NCBI GenBank assembly: GCA_958403905.1 | Contig: CATXZD010000013.1 | Span: forward strand, 1 to 64,000 | Source: an uncultured Ruminococcus sp. | GTDB lineage: Bacteria; Bacillota; Clostridia; Oscillospirales; Acutalibacteraceae | DNA: 64,000 nucleotides | Direction: 5' to 3' | In this document: piece by piece, positions 36,081 through 45,560 of the stretch | Position numbering within the stretch: position 1 is the stretch's first letter | How the letters are laid out: the number at the start of each line of letters is the position of its first letter | Made by a program: the position numbers and the translations under genes | The notes under the pieces: generated by a model | The model's database searches: none | Seen by the model: the letters and a program-made list of their open reading frames with translations, nothing else | Told to the model about the DNA's origin: nothing

Positions 36081-36110
36081 TTTATCAAATATTTTTCCGA
36101 GGTCTTATAT

Positions 36111-37580
36111 ATGGATAAAAAATATGACGTCATTATTGTCGGCACAGGTGCCGCCGGTTTGTATGCTGCGCTGAATTTTCCGAAGGATATTAGCGTTCTG
36201 CTTGTTTCAAAACGTGAATTGCCGCTTTCAAACAGCTCGCTTGCACAAGGCGGCGTTGCCTGCGTACTTGACACCGTTCACGACAACTATAAACTTCATA
36301 TAAACGATACGCTGATTGCAGGTAAGTATAAAAACAACCTTTCTGCAGTTGAAAAGCTTGTTTCGGAAGGTCCATTAGATGTAATGAAAATCAAGGAACT
36401 GGGTGTTGATTTTGACTTAAACCCCGACGGTACTATGTGCAAAACGCTTGAGGCAGGCCACAGCCGCCACAGAATTGTTCATCACAAGGACTCAACAGGC
36501 AAGGCGATTGTTGACAGACTCATTGAAGTTGTCAGCACTCTGCCTAACGTTACTATTTGCGATAACGCGCTTGTATATTCAATTGATAAGGCTTTAAACG
36601 GCTTTTACATAAGTATTTTAAAAGACGGCAAAAGCTGTCATTACGGCTGTAATTACTGCTTGCTTGCAACGGGCGGAATAGGCAGAGTTTATAAGTATAC
36701 GACAAACTCCGCAATTGCAACCGGTGACGGAATTGCGTTTGCGTATATGCTCGGCGCAAAAATAAACCATCTCTCACGTGTGCAATTTCACCCAACGGCA
36801 TTTGCCGCTGATAAAGACAGAGAACGTTTTCTGATAAGCGAAGCTGTACGAGGTGAGGGCGCTGTTCTTTTAAACTGCAACGGCGAACGCTTTGCTTTTG
36901 ACTACGACAGCAGGGGTGAGCTTGCACCGAGAGATGTTGTATCAAACGCAATAATAAGAGAATCAATTAAAACTAAAAGCGAGAATTTTTATCTTGATAT
37001 AACTCACAAGCCTGCTAATTTCCTTAAAGAAAGATTTCCGATGATTTCTCAGAGATGTCTTGAAGAGGGCGTTGACATTACAAAAGACAGAATCCCCGTC
37101 TTTCCGTGCCAGCACTACCTTATGGGCGGAATCAATGTTGACCTTGACGCAAAAACATCGATTGACGGTCTGTATGCCGCAGGTGAATGTTCTCACACAG
37201 GCGTTCACGGCGCAAACCGCCTTGCAAGCAATTCACTTCTTGAAGCGCTTGTATTTTCACGCTCGGCGGCACAGGACATTACCCAAAGGATTAAAAAATA
37301 CGGCAGAAAACCGCTTGGCAGGGAGTCTGCTTATAAATCCACCGACGGCACACCTATGCCGCACGGATATCGCTCGCAGATAAGAGAGATTTTGCAGGAC
37401 ACTTACTTTGTAATTCCGAAGCCTGAAAAGTATGACGAAAGTTATGAAAAGGTTGAAAAAATTGTCGACGCACTTTTCAGCGAGGATTACGAAATTACAT
37501 CTGACCTTGTTGAAGCCAGAAGCATTGCAATTGTTGCAAGCATAATTCTTGAAGAAGTACGGGAGGGCATTAACCTATGA
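36111..37580 (+). CDS. nadB: L-aspartate oxidase
   Basis: NadB oxidises L-aspartate to iminoaspartate, the first step of de novo NAD synthesis; in anaerobes fumarate can accept the electrons. The FAD fold VGTGAAGLYAALN is at residues 11-23, with SLAQGGVACV, VQFHPTAF and GVHGANRLASNSLLE following. 489 aa, slightly shorter than the usual 530. The ATG overlaps no other gene and follows CGAGG. Confidence 0.94.
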   Translation: MDKKYDVIIVGTGAAGLYAALNFPKDISVLLVSKRELPLSNSSLAQGGVACVLDTVHDNYKLHINDTLIAGKYKNNLSAVEKLVSEGPLDVMKIKELGVDFDLNPDGTMCKTLEAGHSRHRIVHHKDSTGKAIVDRLIEVVSTLPNVTICDNALVYSIDKALNGFYISILKDGKSCHYGCNYCLLATGGIGRVYKYTTNSAIATGDGIAFAYMLGAKINHLSRVQFHPTAFAADKDRERFLISEAVRGEGAVLLNCNGERFAFDYDSRGELAPRDVVSNAIIRESIKTKSENFYLDITHKPANFLKERFPMISQRCLEEGVDITKDRIPVFPCQHYLMGGINVDLDAKTSIDGLYAAGECSHTGVHGANRLASNSLLEALVFSRSAAQDITQRIKKYGRKPLGRESAYKSTDGTPMPHGYRSQIREILQDTYFVIPKPEKYDESYEKVEKIVDALFSEDYEITSDLVEARSIAIVASIILEEVREGINL

Positions 37581-38422
37581 TTTTAAACAGCATTTATGTT
37601 GACAATCTTATTAAAACAGCTTTGCTTGAGGACATTAACTACCTCGACACCACAACCGATTATCTGATTGACGAAGAGCAGGAAAACACCGCTAAATTTC
37701 TTGCAAAAAGCGACGGCGTACTCTGCGGACTTGAGGTTGCATTAAGAGTATTTGAAATTTTACAGCCTAACGGATTTGAATCAAAGGTTTTCAAAAAAGA
37801 CGGCGACAAGCTTGAAAAAGGAGACATTATTGCAGAAATTCACGGAAAGACAAGAACAATTTTAAAAGGTGAACGCACTGCCCTTAACCTTATTCAGCAT
37901 ATGAGCGGAGTTGCAACGGCAACAAACAAAGCCGTAGAACTTGTAAAGGGCACTAACGCTTCAATTGCAGATACTAGGAAAACTCTTCCGGGAATGCGTC
38001 CTCTGCAAAAATATGCCGTAACTGTCGGCGGCGGCAGAAACCACCGCTACAATCTCTCCGACGCCGCAATGCTTAAGGACAACCACGTTGACGCAGGCGG
38101 CGGAATTGCAAACGCTGTTGCAAAGCTCAAGACCAAGCTCGGTCATATGACAAAGGTTGAACTTGAAGTAAGAAACCTTGACGAGTTACAGCAGGCTCTT
38201 GACGCAAATGTTGACGTAATCATGCTCGACAATATGAGCACAGAAATGATGAAAAAGGCTGTTGAAATTACCGACGGCAGAGCATTGCTGGAGGCAAGCG
38301 GAGGAATTACCGACGAAAGACTGCGTGAAATTGCCGAAACAGGCGTTGATATTATTTCAATGGGCGCACTCACCCACTCGGTAACAGCGTTTGACATTTC
38401 ATTAAAAATTGCTAAGGATTAA
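37577..38422 (+). CDS. nadC: Nicotinate-nucleotide pyrophosphorylase (carboxylating)
   Basis: NadC makes nicotinate mononucleotide from quinolinate and PRPP. The 281-aa protein shows KTLPGMRPLQKYAV, GGGRNHRYNLSD and VDVIMLDNMS. It overlaps nadB by 4 bases (ATGA). The middle enzyme NadA is not in this window. Confidence 0.96.
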   Translation: MILNSIYVDNLIKTALLEDINYLDTTTDYLIDEEQENTAKFLAKSDGVLCGLEVALRVFEILQPNGFESKVFKKDGDKLEKGDIIAEIHGKTRTILKGERTALNLIQHMSGVATATNKAVELVKGTNASIADTRKTLPGMRPLQKYAVTVGGGRNHRYNLSDAAMLKDNHVDAGGGIANAVAKLKTKLGHMTKVELEVRNLDELQQALDANVDVIMLDNMSTEMMKKAVEITDGRALLEASGGITDERLREIAETGVDIISMGALTHSVTAFDISLKIAKD

Positions 38423-38489
38423 TTAAATTACGAGAGCAACTTAAACTGTTTTACGTATTTTACTTTATTAAAATAAGGTGGTATTTGTT

Positions 38490-39056
38490 TTGAACAAAAA
38501 AGTTATGATGTTGTGTGAAAGTGCTGTTATGATTGCGCTTGCAACTGTTTTGAGTATGCTTAAAATTGAATGGCCGTTCGGCGGAAGTATTACTGTCTGC
38601 TCAATGCTCCCGATTCTTATTATTGGCTATCGCTACAAGCCTTTGTGGGGATGTTTTACTGGCGTTGTTTACGGACTTATTCAGCTTTTGCTCGGTATGT
38701 CAAACTTTACTTATGCAACATCGGGAATTGCAGTTGTTACGATTGCACTTTTTGACTACCTGATAGCTTACGGCGTTGCGGGACTGGGCGGAATTTTCAG
38801 AGGAGTTAAAAATCAAGCAGTCGGCTTGGGACTCGGAGCAATTCTTACCGGCGTTTTGCGTTTTGTTTGTCATTTTATAAGTGGAGTTACTGTATGGGCA
38901 GGTTTTGCCGAGGATATGCCTGCATGGCTTTATTCTCTAACCTACAACGGCGCATATATGTTGCCCGAAACGATTATTCTTATTGTCGGAGCTGTTTTAA
39001 TTGGTCTGATTATTGATTTCAGAAGTCCTAAGCTTAAAGGTATAAAACGAAAATAA
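38490..39056 (+). CDS. thiT: Thiamine transporter, ECF S component
   Basis: ThiT binds thiamine and works with a shared ECF energy module. The 188-aa protein has six membrane helices and the family residues SMLKIEWPFGGSITVCSMLP and YNGAYMLPE. I use the TTG at 38490 behind AAGGTGG; a GTG at 38478 overlaps the ribosome site. Only 67 bases separate it from nadC, with no terminator and no room for a TPP riboswitch, so it probably lies in the nad transcript. Confidence 0.9.
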   Translation: MNKKVMMLCESAVMIALATVLSMLKIEWPFGGSITVCSMLPILIIGYRYKPLWGCFTGVVYGLIQLLLGMSNFTYATSGIAVVTIALFDYLIAYGVAGLGGIFRGVKNQAVGLGLGAILTGVLRFVCHFISGVTVWAGFAEDMPAWLYSLTYNGAYMLPETIILIVGAVLIGLIIDFRSPKLKGIKRK

Positions 39057-39214
39057 TCATTCAATACATTTTACGACTAATTCCAATTTAATTTGGATAT
39101 AATGACAAATACAGACAATAATATAGCAAATAATTTGTTGAACTGTTGGTTTATATGTGGTATCATTTTTTTGATATCCGCCATTTTGGCTGCAATATTG
39201 GGGAGGAATATTGA

Positions 39215-41302
39215 ATGTTAAGGGATTTAAAGCCAACCGACAAAGTCTGCGGTTTTGATGTGCGTCCCGGTCATTATCTTGAAAACGGCGCAACGCCTGT
39301 TCGAGGAGGAGTTAATTTCACCATAACTTCTTTTTCAGCGACCTCTTGCACACTGTTGCTTTTTAAACCGCTTGAAGACGAGCCGTACGCAAGGATTCCG
39401 TTTCCTGAATCCTATAAAATCGGCAATACTTACTCAATGATTGTTTTCGGACTTGAAATAAACGAATTTGAATACGCTTACTCGCTTGACGGTCCGTATG
39501 ACGAAAACAAAGGTCTGATATTTGACAAAAACAAGTATGTGCTTGACCCTTACGCAATGGCTGTAACAGGACAGAGCGGCTGGGGCAACAAGCAGAAAAG
39601 CGAATGCGTCTACAAGGCTCGTGTTGTTTCAAACGATTACGACTGGGGAAATTTTAAAAAGAAAAACCTTCCTCTTGAAGAACTTATTATATATGAAACT
39701 CATGTCAGAGGATTTACTCAGGACAAGTCCTCAAATGTTAAGCACAATGGTACTTTTGCGGGAATAAAGGAGAAAATCCCGTATTTAAAGGAGCTTGGCA
39801 TTAACGCTGTTGAGCTTATGCCGATTTTTGAGTTTGACGAAATGGGTTCATCACGCACATTTAACGGTGAAAAGCTTTACGACTATTGGGGTTACAACAC
39901 CGTTTGCTTCTTTGCTCCGAATACAAGCTACGAATCTGCCCATGAGCATCACCGTGAGGGCCGAGAGCTTAAAAGCCTTATACGTGAATTGCAGGAAAAC
40001 GGAATTGAAGTAATTTTAGACGTTGTATTTAATCACACTGCCGAAGGCAACGAATTGGGTCCTCACTTTTCGTTTAAGGGACTTGACAACAATATTTACT
40101 ATATGCTTACCCCTGATGGCAAGTATTACAATTTCAGCGGCTGCGGAAACGTTCTTAACTGCAATCACCCGATGGTTCAGGAGTTTATTTTGAATTGTCT
40201 GCGTTACTGGGTTACGGAGTACAGGGTTGACGGTTTCCGTTTTGACCTTGCTTCAATCTTAGGCCGTAACGAGGACGGCTCGCCTATGGACAAGCCTCCT
40301 CTGCTAAAGAGCCTTGCGTTTGACCCGATTTTAAGCAATGTAAAACTGATTGCCGAGGCGTGGGATGCAGGCGGACTTTATCAGGTCGGAAGCTTCCCCT
40401 CGTGGAACAGATGGGCTGAATGGAACGGCAAATACCGTGACGATATGCGCAGATTTTTAAAGGGTGACGACAACCTTGCGTGGGCTGCCGCTCACAGACT
40501 GACAGGTTCAAAGGATCTTTACGACCCGGCTTACAGGGGCAACAACGCTTCTGTAAACTTCCTTACCTGTCATGACGGCTTCACTCTTTACGATATGTAC
40601 TCATACAACGAAAAGCACAACTATAAAAACGGCTGGAACAATAACGACGGCGCCAATGACAACAACAGCTGGAACTGCGGTGCCGAGGGTGAAACAAACG
40701 ACAAAAACGTTAACGAGCTTCGACTAAAGATGTGCAAAAATGCCTTTGCAACACTTATGTGCAGCAGAGGTGCTGCACTGTTCCTTGCGGGTGATGAATT
40801 CTGCAACACGCAATTTGGCAATAACAACGCTTATTGTCAGGACAACATAACCTCGTGGCTTGACTGGAGCAGAAAAGAAAAATACAAAGATGTTTTTGAA
40901 TTTTTCAAATATATGATTTCATTCCGCAAGCGTTTTAACGTTATAACGGCTAACAGACGTGAAGCCACGTGCAGTTTTCCGCCCGAAAGCATACATTCCT
41001 GTATTCCTTGGAACACAGAGTTTGACTCAAACACAAGAATGATTGGAGTAATGTATGCAGGTGCAGACAGAAATAACCCTGCGCTTGACGAAATTGTATA
41101 TTTCGGAATTAACGCTTACTGGAATGACGTTAACGTTGAGCTTCCTGCACTCCCGACAGGTTACGTTTGGAAGTTATACGTTGATACGGGCAGAAGCTCA
41201 AATGACGTAATTACGGAAAATAAAAATATTATTCTTTATAATCGCAGAATCACAATGCACGGCAGAACCGTTATCGCCGCCGTTGCACAAAAACAATACT
41301 GA
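39215..41302 (+). CDS. glgX: Glycogen debranching enzyme (isoamylase type)
   Basis: This GH13 enzyme cleaves alpha-1,6 branches of glycogen. The 695-aa protein has an N-terminal CBM48-type domain (residues 15-120) and the barrel with nucleophile D344 (FRFD), acid/base E381 (IAEAW) and D454 (TCHDG). DVVFNHTAEG and YDYWGYNTVCFFAPN are typical of the GlgX/TreX group. A GGGGAGGA site precedes the ATG. It complements glgB elsewhere in the window. Confidence 0.93.
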   Translation: MLRDLKPTDKVCGFDVRPGHYLENGATPVRGGVNFTITSFSATSCTLLLFKPLEDEPYARIPFPESYKIGNTYSMIVFGLEINEFEYAYSLDGPYDENKGLIFDKNKYVLDPYAMAVTGQSGWGNKQKSECVYKARVVSNDYDWGNFKKKNLPLEELIIYETHVRGFTQDKSSNVKHNGTFAGIKEKIPYLKELGINAVELMPIFEFDEMGSSRTFNGEKLYDYWGYNTVCFFAPNTSYESAHEHHREGRELKSLIRELQENGIEVILDVVFNHTAEGNELGPHFSFKGLDNNIYYMLTPDGKYYNFSGCGNVLNCNHPMVQEFILNCLRYWVTEYRVDGFRFDLASILGRNEDGSPMDKPPLLKSLAFDPILSNVKLIAEAWDAGGLYQVGSFPSWNRWAEWNGKYRDDMRRFLKGDDNLAWAAAHRLTGSKDLYDPAYRGNNASVNFLTCHDGFTLYDMYSYNEKHNYKNGWNNNDGANDNNSWNCGAEGETNDKNVNELRLKMCKNAFATLMCSRGAALFLAGDEFCNTQFGNNNAYCQDNITSWLDWSRKEKYKDVFEFFKYMISFRKRFNVITANRREATCSFPPESIHSCIPWNTEFDSNTRMIGVMYAGADRNNPALDEIVYFGINAYWNDVNVELPALPTGYVWKLYVDTGRSSNDVITENKNIILYNRRITMHGRTVIAAVAQKQY

Positions 41303-41312
41303 TTATTTCAAC

Positions 41313-41344
41313 AAAAAGCAGGCATCAAATGACGCCTGCTTTTT
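41313..41344 (+). terminator. Terminator after glgX
   Basis: AAAAAGCAGGC (41313-41323) pairs with GCCTGCTTTTT (41334-41344), followed by more T residues. Confidence 0.88.
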
Positions 41345-41414
41345 TCTGTTTTAAAATATAAACAATAATGATAACAGTTCAGTAACCATTTGCTTCAAAC
41401 TCCGAACTATCAAA

Positions 41415-44400
41415 TCAGCCTGCCGCACCGCCGTCAAGCGAGTCTATAAGTCCTGCTGTGTATTTCTGAATATCTGTTGCATTATTAATATTTATTTTGC
41501 CGCACGTTTCGCCGACAATTGCATTACAGCGCTGTATCGGAGAAAGCTCTGCATCATCGACAAGCCATTTTTCAATAAGCGTAGCGTCTAAAACATTTAC
41601 GATTCCGTCAAGGTTTACGTCGCCCTTTATAAACACGCTGTAATCAAAAAGCTCGCCCGAAGCTTCTCTCTCCTGCGTTTCAAGATTAACAAATTTAAGT
41701 CCGTAACTGTCCGCATAGCTTTTTGCAGCTGTATCGGGATAGCCGTTAATTATAAAGTCCGTAATCATCAAAGATTTGTATTCAAGCTCGCTCATTCCTG
41801 TATAAGCAAAGGCATTTTCGCCTATTTCTTCAACATTTTTTCCAAGTGCTACACTTTTAAAGGCACAACTTGAAAAAGCTCCTACGGAAATCACCTTAAC
41901 ACTGTCGGGCAAAATAAGGTCGCATATACTTACACAATTTTTAAATGCGCTCTCCCCTATCTTGCTAAGCGAGTTTCCGAACTCAATATTTTTAAGCTTT
42001 TTACAGTTTTCAAAAGTGCTGCCGCCTATCGATACAAGACTGTCGGGCAGTTTCACGTCCGTAAGCTCGGGACAATCGCTGAATGCTCTCCACTCAAGAC
42101 TTTCAACACCATCTTCAACAACAATCTTTTCAAGTGCCGACATTCCGGTAAATGCATTAGATGAAACGCTTTTGAATTGTCCGGGGATTATTACTGAAGT
42201 AATTTTGTCGGAATGTAATATATCAGAGCTGAAGTATTCGGATAAACCTGAAATTTTTCTTCCGAACATTTCCGATGGAATTACCATTTCGGGTGAATCG
42301 CCGTTATAGCTAACCAGCATTAACTCTCTTGTTTCCAAATCACCTGCAACACCGTAACCATTGCTGTCAGACATATCGCAGACTAAATCAAGATAAACTT
42401 CTCCGCTTGTTTCGTCAACAACATAAGCGTTGCCGTCAAATGATAACGGAGCTCCGTTAACCTTTGCAGAGGTAATTATTCCGATAAAGCTTTCAACCGT
42501 ACATTTGCCGTCATCTAATTTTATTATCGGCACACTGTCACTCCCTGCCGACAATAAACTGACAGTCATATTTTCATTACAAACCATATTTTCGGAAAAA
42601 ATCTGTGTATCTTTTGAAGAGCAGTTTTCTATTGTTGTTTCGTAACCGCTTAGATAATACAGTCCTGCCGAATCAACACCGTAAACCGTTGCGTTAATAA
42701 TATCGCAGTCAATCAGCTTACATTCCATTAAATAAGAACCGATAACTGCGGCTGAATTTGCTTTTAATTTGCAGTTTGTTACATTGCAGTTTTCGATTAT
42801 CGAGTTAGTGCAGAAATTAGAAATTAACATTGCACTGTTATCAGAAGTTACCGAGCAGTTTTCTAACGTAACATTTTTAACAGTGGCATTGTACAGCTCG
42901 CCAAACAAGCCTGATTTATAATTGCCCCTTGAGTCAATTACAAAATTGCTCATTTTGTGTCCGTTTCCGTCAAAGATTCCGCTGAAAGCATTTTTGGTGT
43001 AAATAGTCTGAATTTCTTTTCCGCCGAAGTCTAAATCGGCACCGAGCACTATTTTATTAATACTTCTGTCGCCTTTATCTTCAACTTGACTGATAAGTCT
43101 GCTGTAGTCATCAACGCTGTTTACAGTAAAAGTAAAATTCTTTACTTTGTCGATACTGCATTTAAGCAAACAGTATTCATTATCCACAGTGTTTTGCGAG
43201 GAATTACTGTCGGCAAGAATTGATTTTGCAGTTTCAAGGTTAACTCTTAACTCTTCAAGAACATCTGCACTTATGCCTTCATCGGGGACAAGCTTTTCAC
43301 CTGTCTTTACAAGCTCCTCAAGCTCTGTTTTGCGTACTTCGCCGTCATTTGAGGTGTATGCTTTTATTGCGGCGTAACCGCACTCAGGTTTATCGGCAAC
43401 ATCTGCCCAGCCTTCGCCGTTTTTCATACAATAGCTTCTGCCTGAAACCTCGTTTTCGCTGTCGGATTTAAAATTCAGAAAAAGGTCTGAATTACTTTTT
43501 ACTACAACCGAAAACGTATCGCCTGCACCGAGAGTTACATTATCAGGGCAGTCAACCGTGTGAATACCCGTAAAGTCAATTGAGCAATCAAAGCTTGATA
43601 TAAGGTTACCGTCCTGCGGTGAAGTAAATCCGCTGTTAAGCTTATAAATTTCAATTTCTACATCAGCAGCACCTACTGTCTGCAGACAAATCTGCTTTAG
43701 CACCTCGTTGGATTTTGCCGTAAAAACATTTGCGGCTGACTCAACGTTGAATCCTGCATATGATGTAAGCTGATGCTGATAAATGTTGTCAAATTCATCA
43801 ACACTCTGCATTTCGTAGCTTGCAACACAGCTTAAAGGCGTTTCATAGGACATCCAGAAGTATCCCTCATACCCTTTAGCAGTACTGCAGCTCTCTTCGC
43901 CCCAGCTGTTTTTGCAAAGCCAAGCGCCGTCATTTTCAGGCTGCATCTCAGGGTTAAAGTTCTCTTTGCTAAAGCTGTCATCCCATCCTACTGCTACAAC
44001 AAGGTGAGCCTGATTATTACTGCCGTCAATCGGATTTCCGTTGTCATAATAAGACTGCATTCCATCAACCATATAGGTATTTGAATAAAAGCAGTTGTAA
44101 TTAATTACCACAGCGCCCTTTTCAATAACGGTTTTCTTAATAAGCGCATTATCATTTGTAAGCTCATTATAATCTTTCAGACGATAATCCGAATAATATC
44201 TAAGACCCTCAGGACAGCTATTTTTCGATTCATACGGCAAAAGATTTTCGGGATATGCGCCGTAGCCTGCACTAAGTCCATGTGCCACCATATCGGCAGA
44301 GCCGCCGGTACTTCCTTTAGCAGGGTCATTAATATAGTCGCCGTAAAGCGGTGAACTTTTATCGTCACAATTTGTATGAATATACCATGTGTGACCGCTT

Positions 44401-44789
44401 TCTGAGAGGTCAAGCGACCGTGAGGGATTATCTCCTTCTTTTGCAGAAAGCTCGGGCTGAGAAAGAATGTTTGACTCCATTGACGCAGTAGACGCAAAAT
44501 CCCAGCACAGACCTTCACTGCCTTGATTTTTAACAGACGTAACCCTGTTGTATTTACGCAAATCGTATTTTGACGGCAAAGAGGTTTCATTTACGTCAAC
44601 ATCGTTGTTAAGCGCTTCAACATCAACCTCATCACCGTTTTCATTGTAATAAGATAAAAGATTGTTATTTTCAATCGGATGTATGTATTGCAGCTCCTGC
44701 TCGTTTTCAACTGCACTTACAGAGAACAAAGACGCGCCGCTGCCTGCAATGAGTGTACATAACAGCAACGAAATTATTTTCTTTTTCAT
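41415..44789 (-). CDS. Secreted papain-type protease with leucine-rich repeats and dockerin
   Basis: The 1124-aa exported protein has a signal peptide (residues 1-26). A C1A peptidase domain follows with C95 (QGSEGLCWDFAS), H262 (QAHLVVAVGWDD) and N294 (CKNSWGEE). Next come a lectin-like beta region, a middle part with short beta-helix-like repeats (about 580-760), BspA-type leucine-rich repeats (about 880-1030, such as LTDVKLPDSLVSIGGSTFENC) and a C-terminal dockerin (about 1058-1120; GDVNLDGIVNVLDAT and a weaker second repeat ININNATDIQ). The dockerin suggests attachment to a cohesin scaffold. The ATG at 44789 is behind GGAGG. Confidence 0.9.
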   Translation of the reverse strand: MKKKIISLLLCTLIAGSGASLFSVSAVENEQELQYIHPIENNNLLSYYNENGDEVDVEALNNDVDVNETSLPSKYDLRKYNRVTSVKNQGSEGLCWDFASTASMESNILSQPELSAKEGDNPSRSLDLSESGHTWYIHTNCDDKSSPLYGDYINDPAKGSTGGSADMVAHGLSAGYGAYPENLLPYESKNSCPEGLRYYSDYRLKDYNELTNDNALIKKTVIEKGAVVINYNCFYSNTYMVDGMQSYYDNGNPIDGSNNQAHLVVAVGWDDSFSKENFNPEMQPENDGAWLCKNSWGEESCSTAKGYEGYFWMSYETPLSCVASYEMQSVDEFDNIYQHQLTSYAGFNVESAANVFTAKSNEVLKQICLQTVGAADVEIEIYKLNSGFTSPQDGNLISSFDCSIDFTGIHTVDCPDNVTLGAGDTFSVVVKSNSDLFLNFKSDSENEVSGRSYCMKNGEGWADVADKPECGYAAIKAYTSNDGEVRKTELEELVKTGEKLVPDEGISADVLEELRVNLETAKSILADSNSSQNTVDNEYCLLKCSIDKVKNFTFTVNSVDDYSRLISQVEDKGDRSINKIVLGADLDFGGKEIQTIYTKNAFSGIFDGNGHKMSNFVIDSRGNYKSGLFGELYNATVKNVTLENCSVTSDNSAMLISNFCTNSIIENCNVTNCKLKANSAAVIGSYLMECKLIDCDIINATVYGVDSAGLYYLSGYETTIENCSSKDTQIFSENMVCNENMTVSLLSAGSDSVPIIKLDDGKCTVESFIGIITSAKVNGAPLSFDGNAYVVDETSGEVYLDLVCDMSDSNGYGVAGDLETRELMLVSYNGDSPEMVIPSEMFGRKISGLSEYFSSDILHSDKITSVIIPGQFKSVSSNAFTGMSALEKIVVEDGVESLEWRAFSDCPELTDVKLPDSLVSIGGSTFENCKKLKNIEFGNSLSKIGESAFKNCVSICDLILPDSVKVISVGAFSSCAFKSVALGKNVEEIGENAFAYTGMSELEYKSLMITDFIINGYPDTAAKSYADSYGLKFVNLETQEREASGELFDYSVFIKGDVNLDGIVNVLDATLIEKWLVDDAELSPIQRCNAIVGETCGKININNATDIQKYTAGLIDSLDGGAAG

Positions 44790-44880
44790 AATAACCTCCA
44801 CAGCATATGTGTTTTGTAATGCCTTTGTCTGTATTATAATTTAAATAAGCCAAATTGTCTATAATTATTTCTGACTGCAC

Positions 44881-44909
44881 TTGAAAAATATAATAAAAAT
44901 GCTTATAAT
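44881..44909 (+). promoter_or_regulatory. Predicted promoter of the small kinase-like gene
   Basis: TTGAAA (44881-44886), 17 bases, TATAAT (44904-44909), about 30 bases before the start codon. Confidence 0.65.
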
Positions 44910-44939
44910 ATTCTCAATAAAAGTGTCAAGGAGGTTTGT

Positions 44940-45488
44940 ATGGAAATTAAAACACTTAGCGTAAACGGCAAAGAATATGAAATCATCAAACTGCTCGGCG
45001 AAGGCAAGGGCGGCTATTCATACCTTGCAACTGACGGTAATCAAAATTACACATTAAAGCAAATTCACCATAAGCCCTGCACTTATTATCAATTCGGTGA
45101 CAAAATTCAATCCGAAATTAACGACTACGAAAGGCTTAAAAAAATTGGAATAACTATGCCCGAAATGCTTGATGTTGACGTTAAGAACGAACGCATATTA
45201 AAGGAATACATTGACGGCGAAACAGTTTTTGACCTTGTTTTGCAGGACAAGATGAAAGATGAATATATTGAACAGGTAAAAGCTATGTGCTCACTGCTTT
45301 ATCCTCAAAACACAAATATTGACTATTTTCCAACTAACTTCATCGTGCAGAATGAAAAAATGTATTACATAGACTACGAGTGCAACGATTATATGGAAGA
45401 ATGGAATTTTGAAAACTGGGGAATAAAATACTGGAGCCAAACCCCAGAGTTTCTGGAATATATAAGCAAAAACAAAAGTGATTCTTGA
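44940..45488 (+). CDS. Compact protein-kinase-like protein
   Basis: The 182-aa protein keeps a minimal kinase fold. It has a Gly-rich loop LGEGKGGYSYLA (residues 19-30), a likely Lys in YTLKQIHHK, an ILKEYIDGETV hinge, a catalytic-loop-like DYFPTNFIV and a metal-binding-like YIDYECNDY. It is near the size of Bud32/RIO kinases and far shorter than PrkC types. No membrane or sensor domain is present. Substrate unknown; it may phosphorylate a small molecule or protein. Confidence 0.65.
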   Translation: MEIKTLSVNGKEYEIIKLLGEGKGGYSYLATDGNQNYTLKQIHHKPCTYYQFGDKIQSEINDYERLKKIGITMPEMLDVDVKNERILKEYIDGETVFDLVLQDKMKDEYIEQVKAMCSLLYPQNTNIDYFPTNFIVQNEKMYYIDYECNDYMEEWNFENWGIKYWSQTPEFLEYISKNKSDS

Positions 45489-45513
45489 TTTTAGAATGCA
45501 GATATGATAAAAT
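45485..45513 (+). promoter_or_regulatory. Predicted promoter of ilvD
   Basis: TTGATT (45485-45490), 17 bases, TAAAAT (45508-45513), overlapping the end of the preceding gene. No T-box leader fits in the short gap. Confidence 0.5.
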
Positions 45514-45560
45514 AGTGTATAAGAATATTTAATAAAAATAAACCGAAAGGATTGATTATA

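Noticed and set aside
38423..38489. TPP riboswitch before thiT
   Set aside because: Only 67 bases are available and no THI-box sequence is seen.
45489..45560. T-box leader before ilvD
   Set aside because: The gap is too short and lacks the T-box core sequence.
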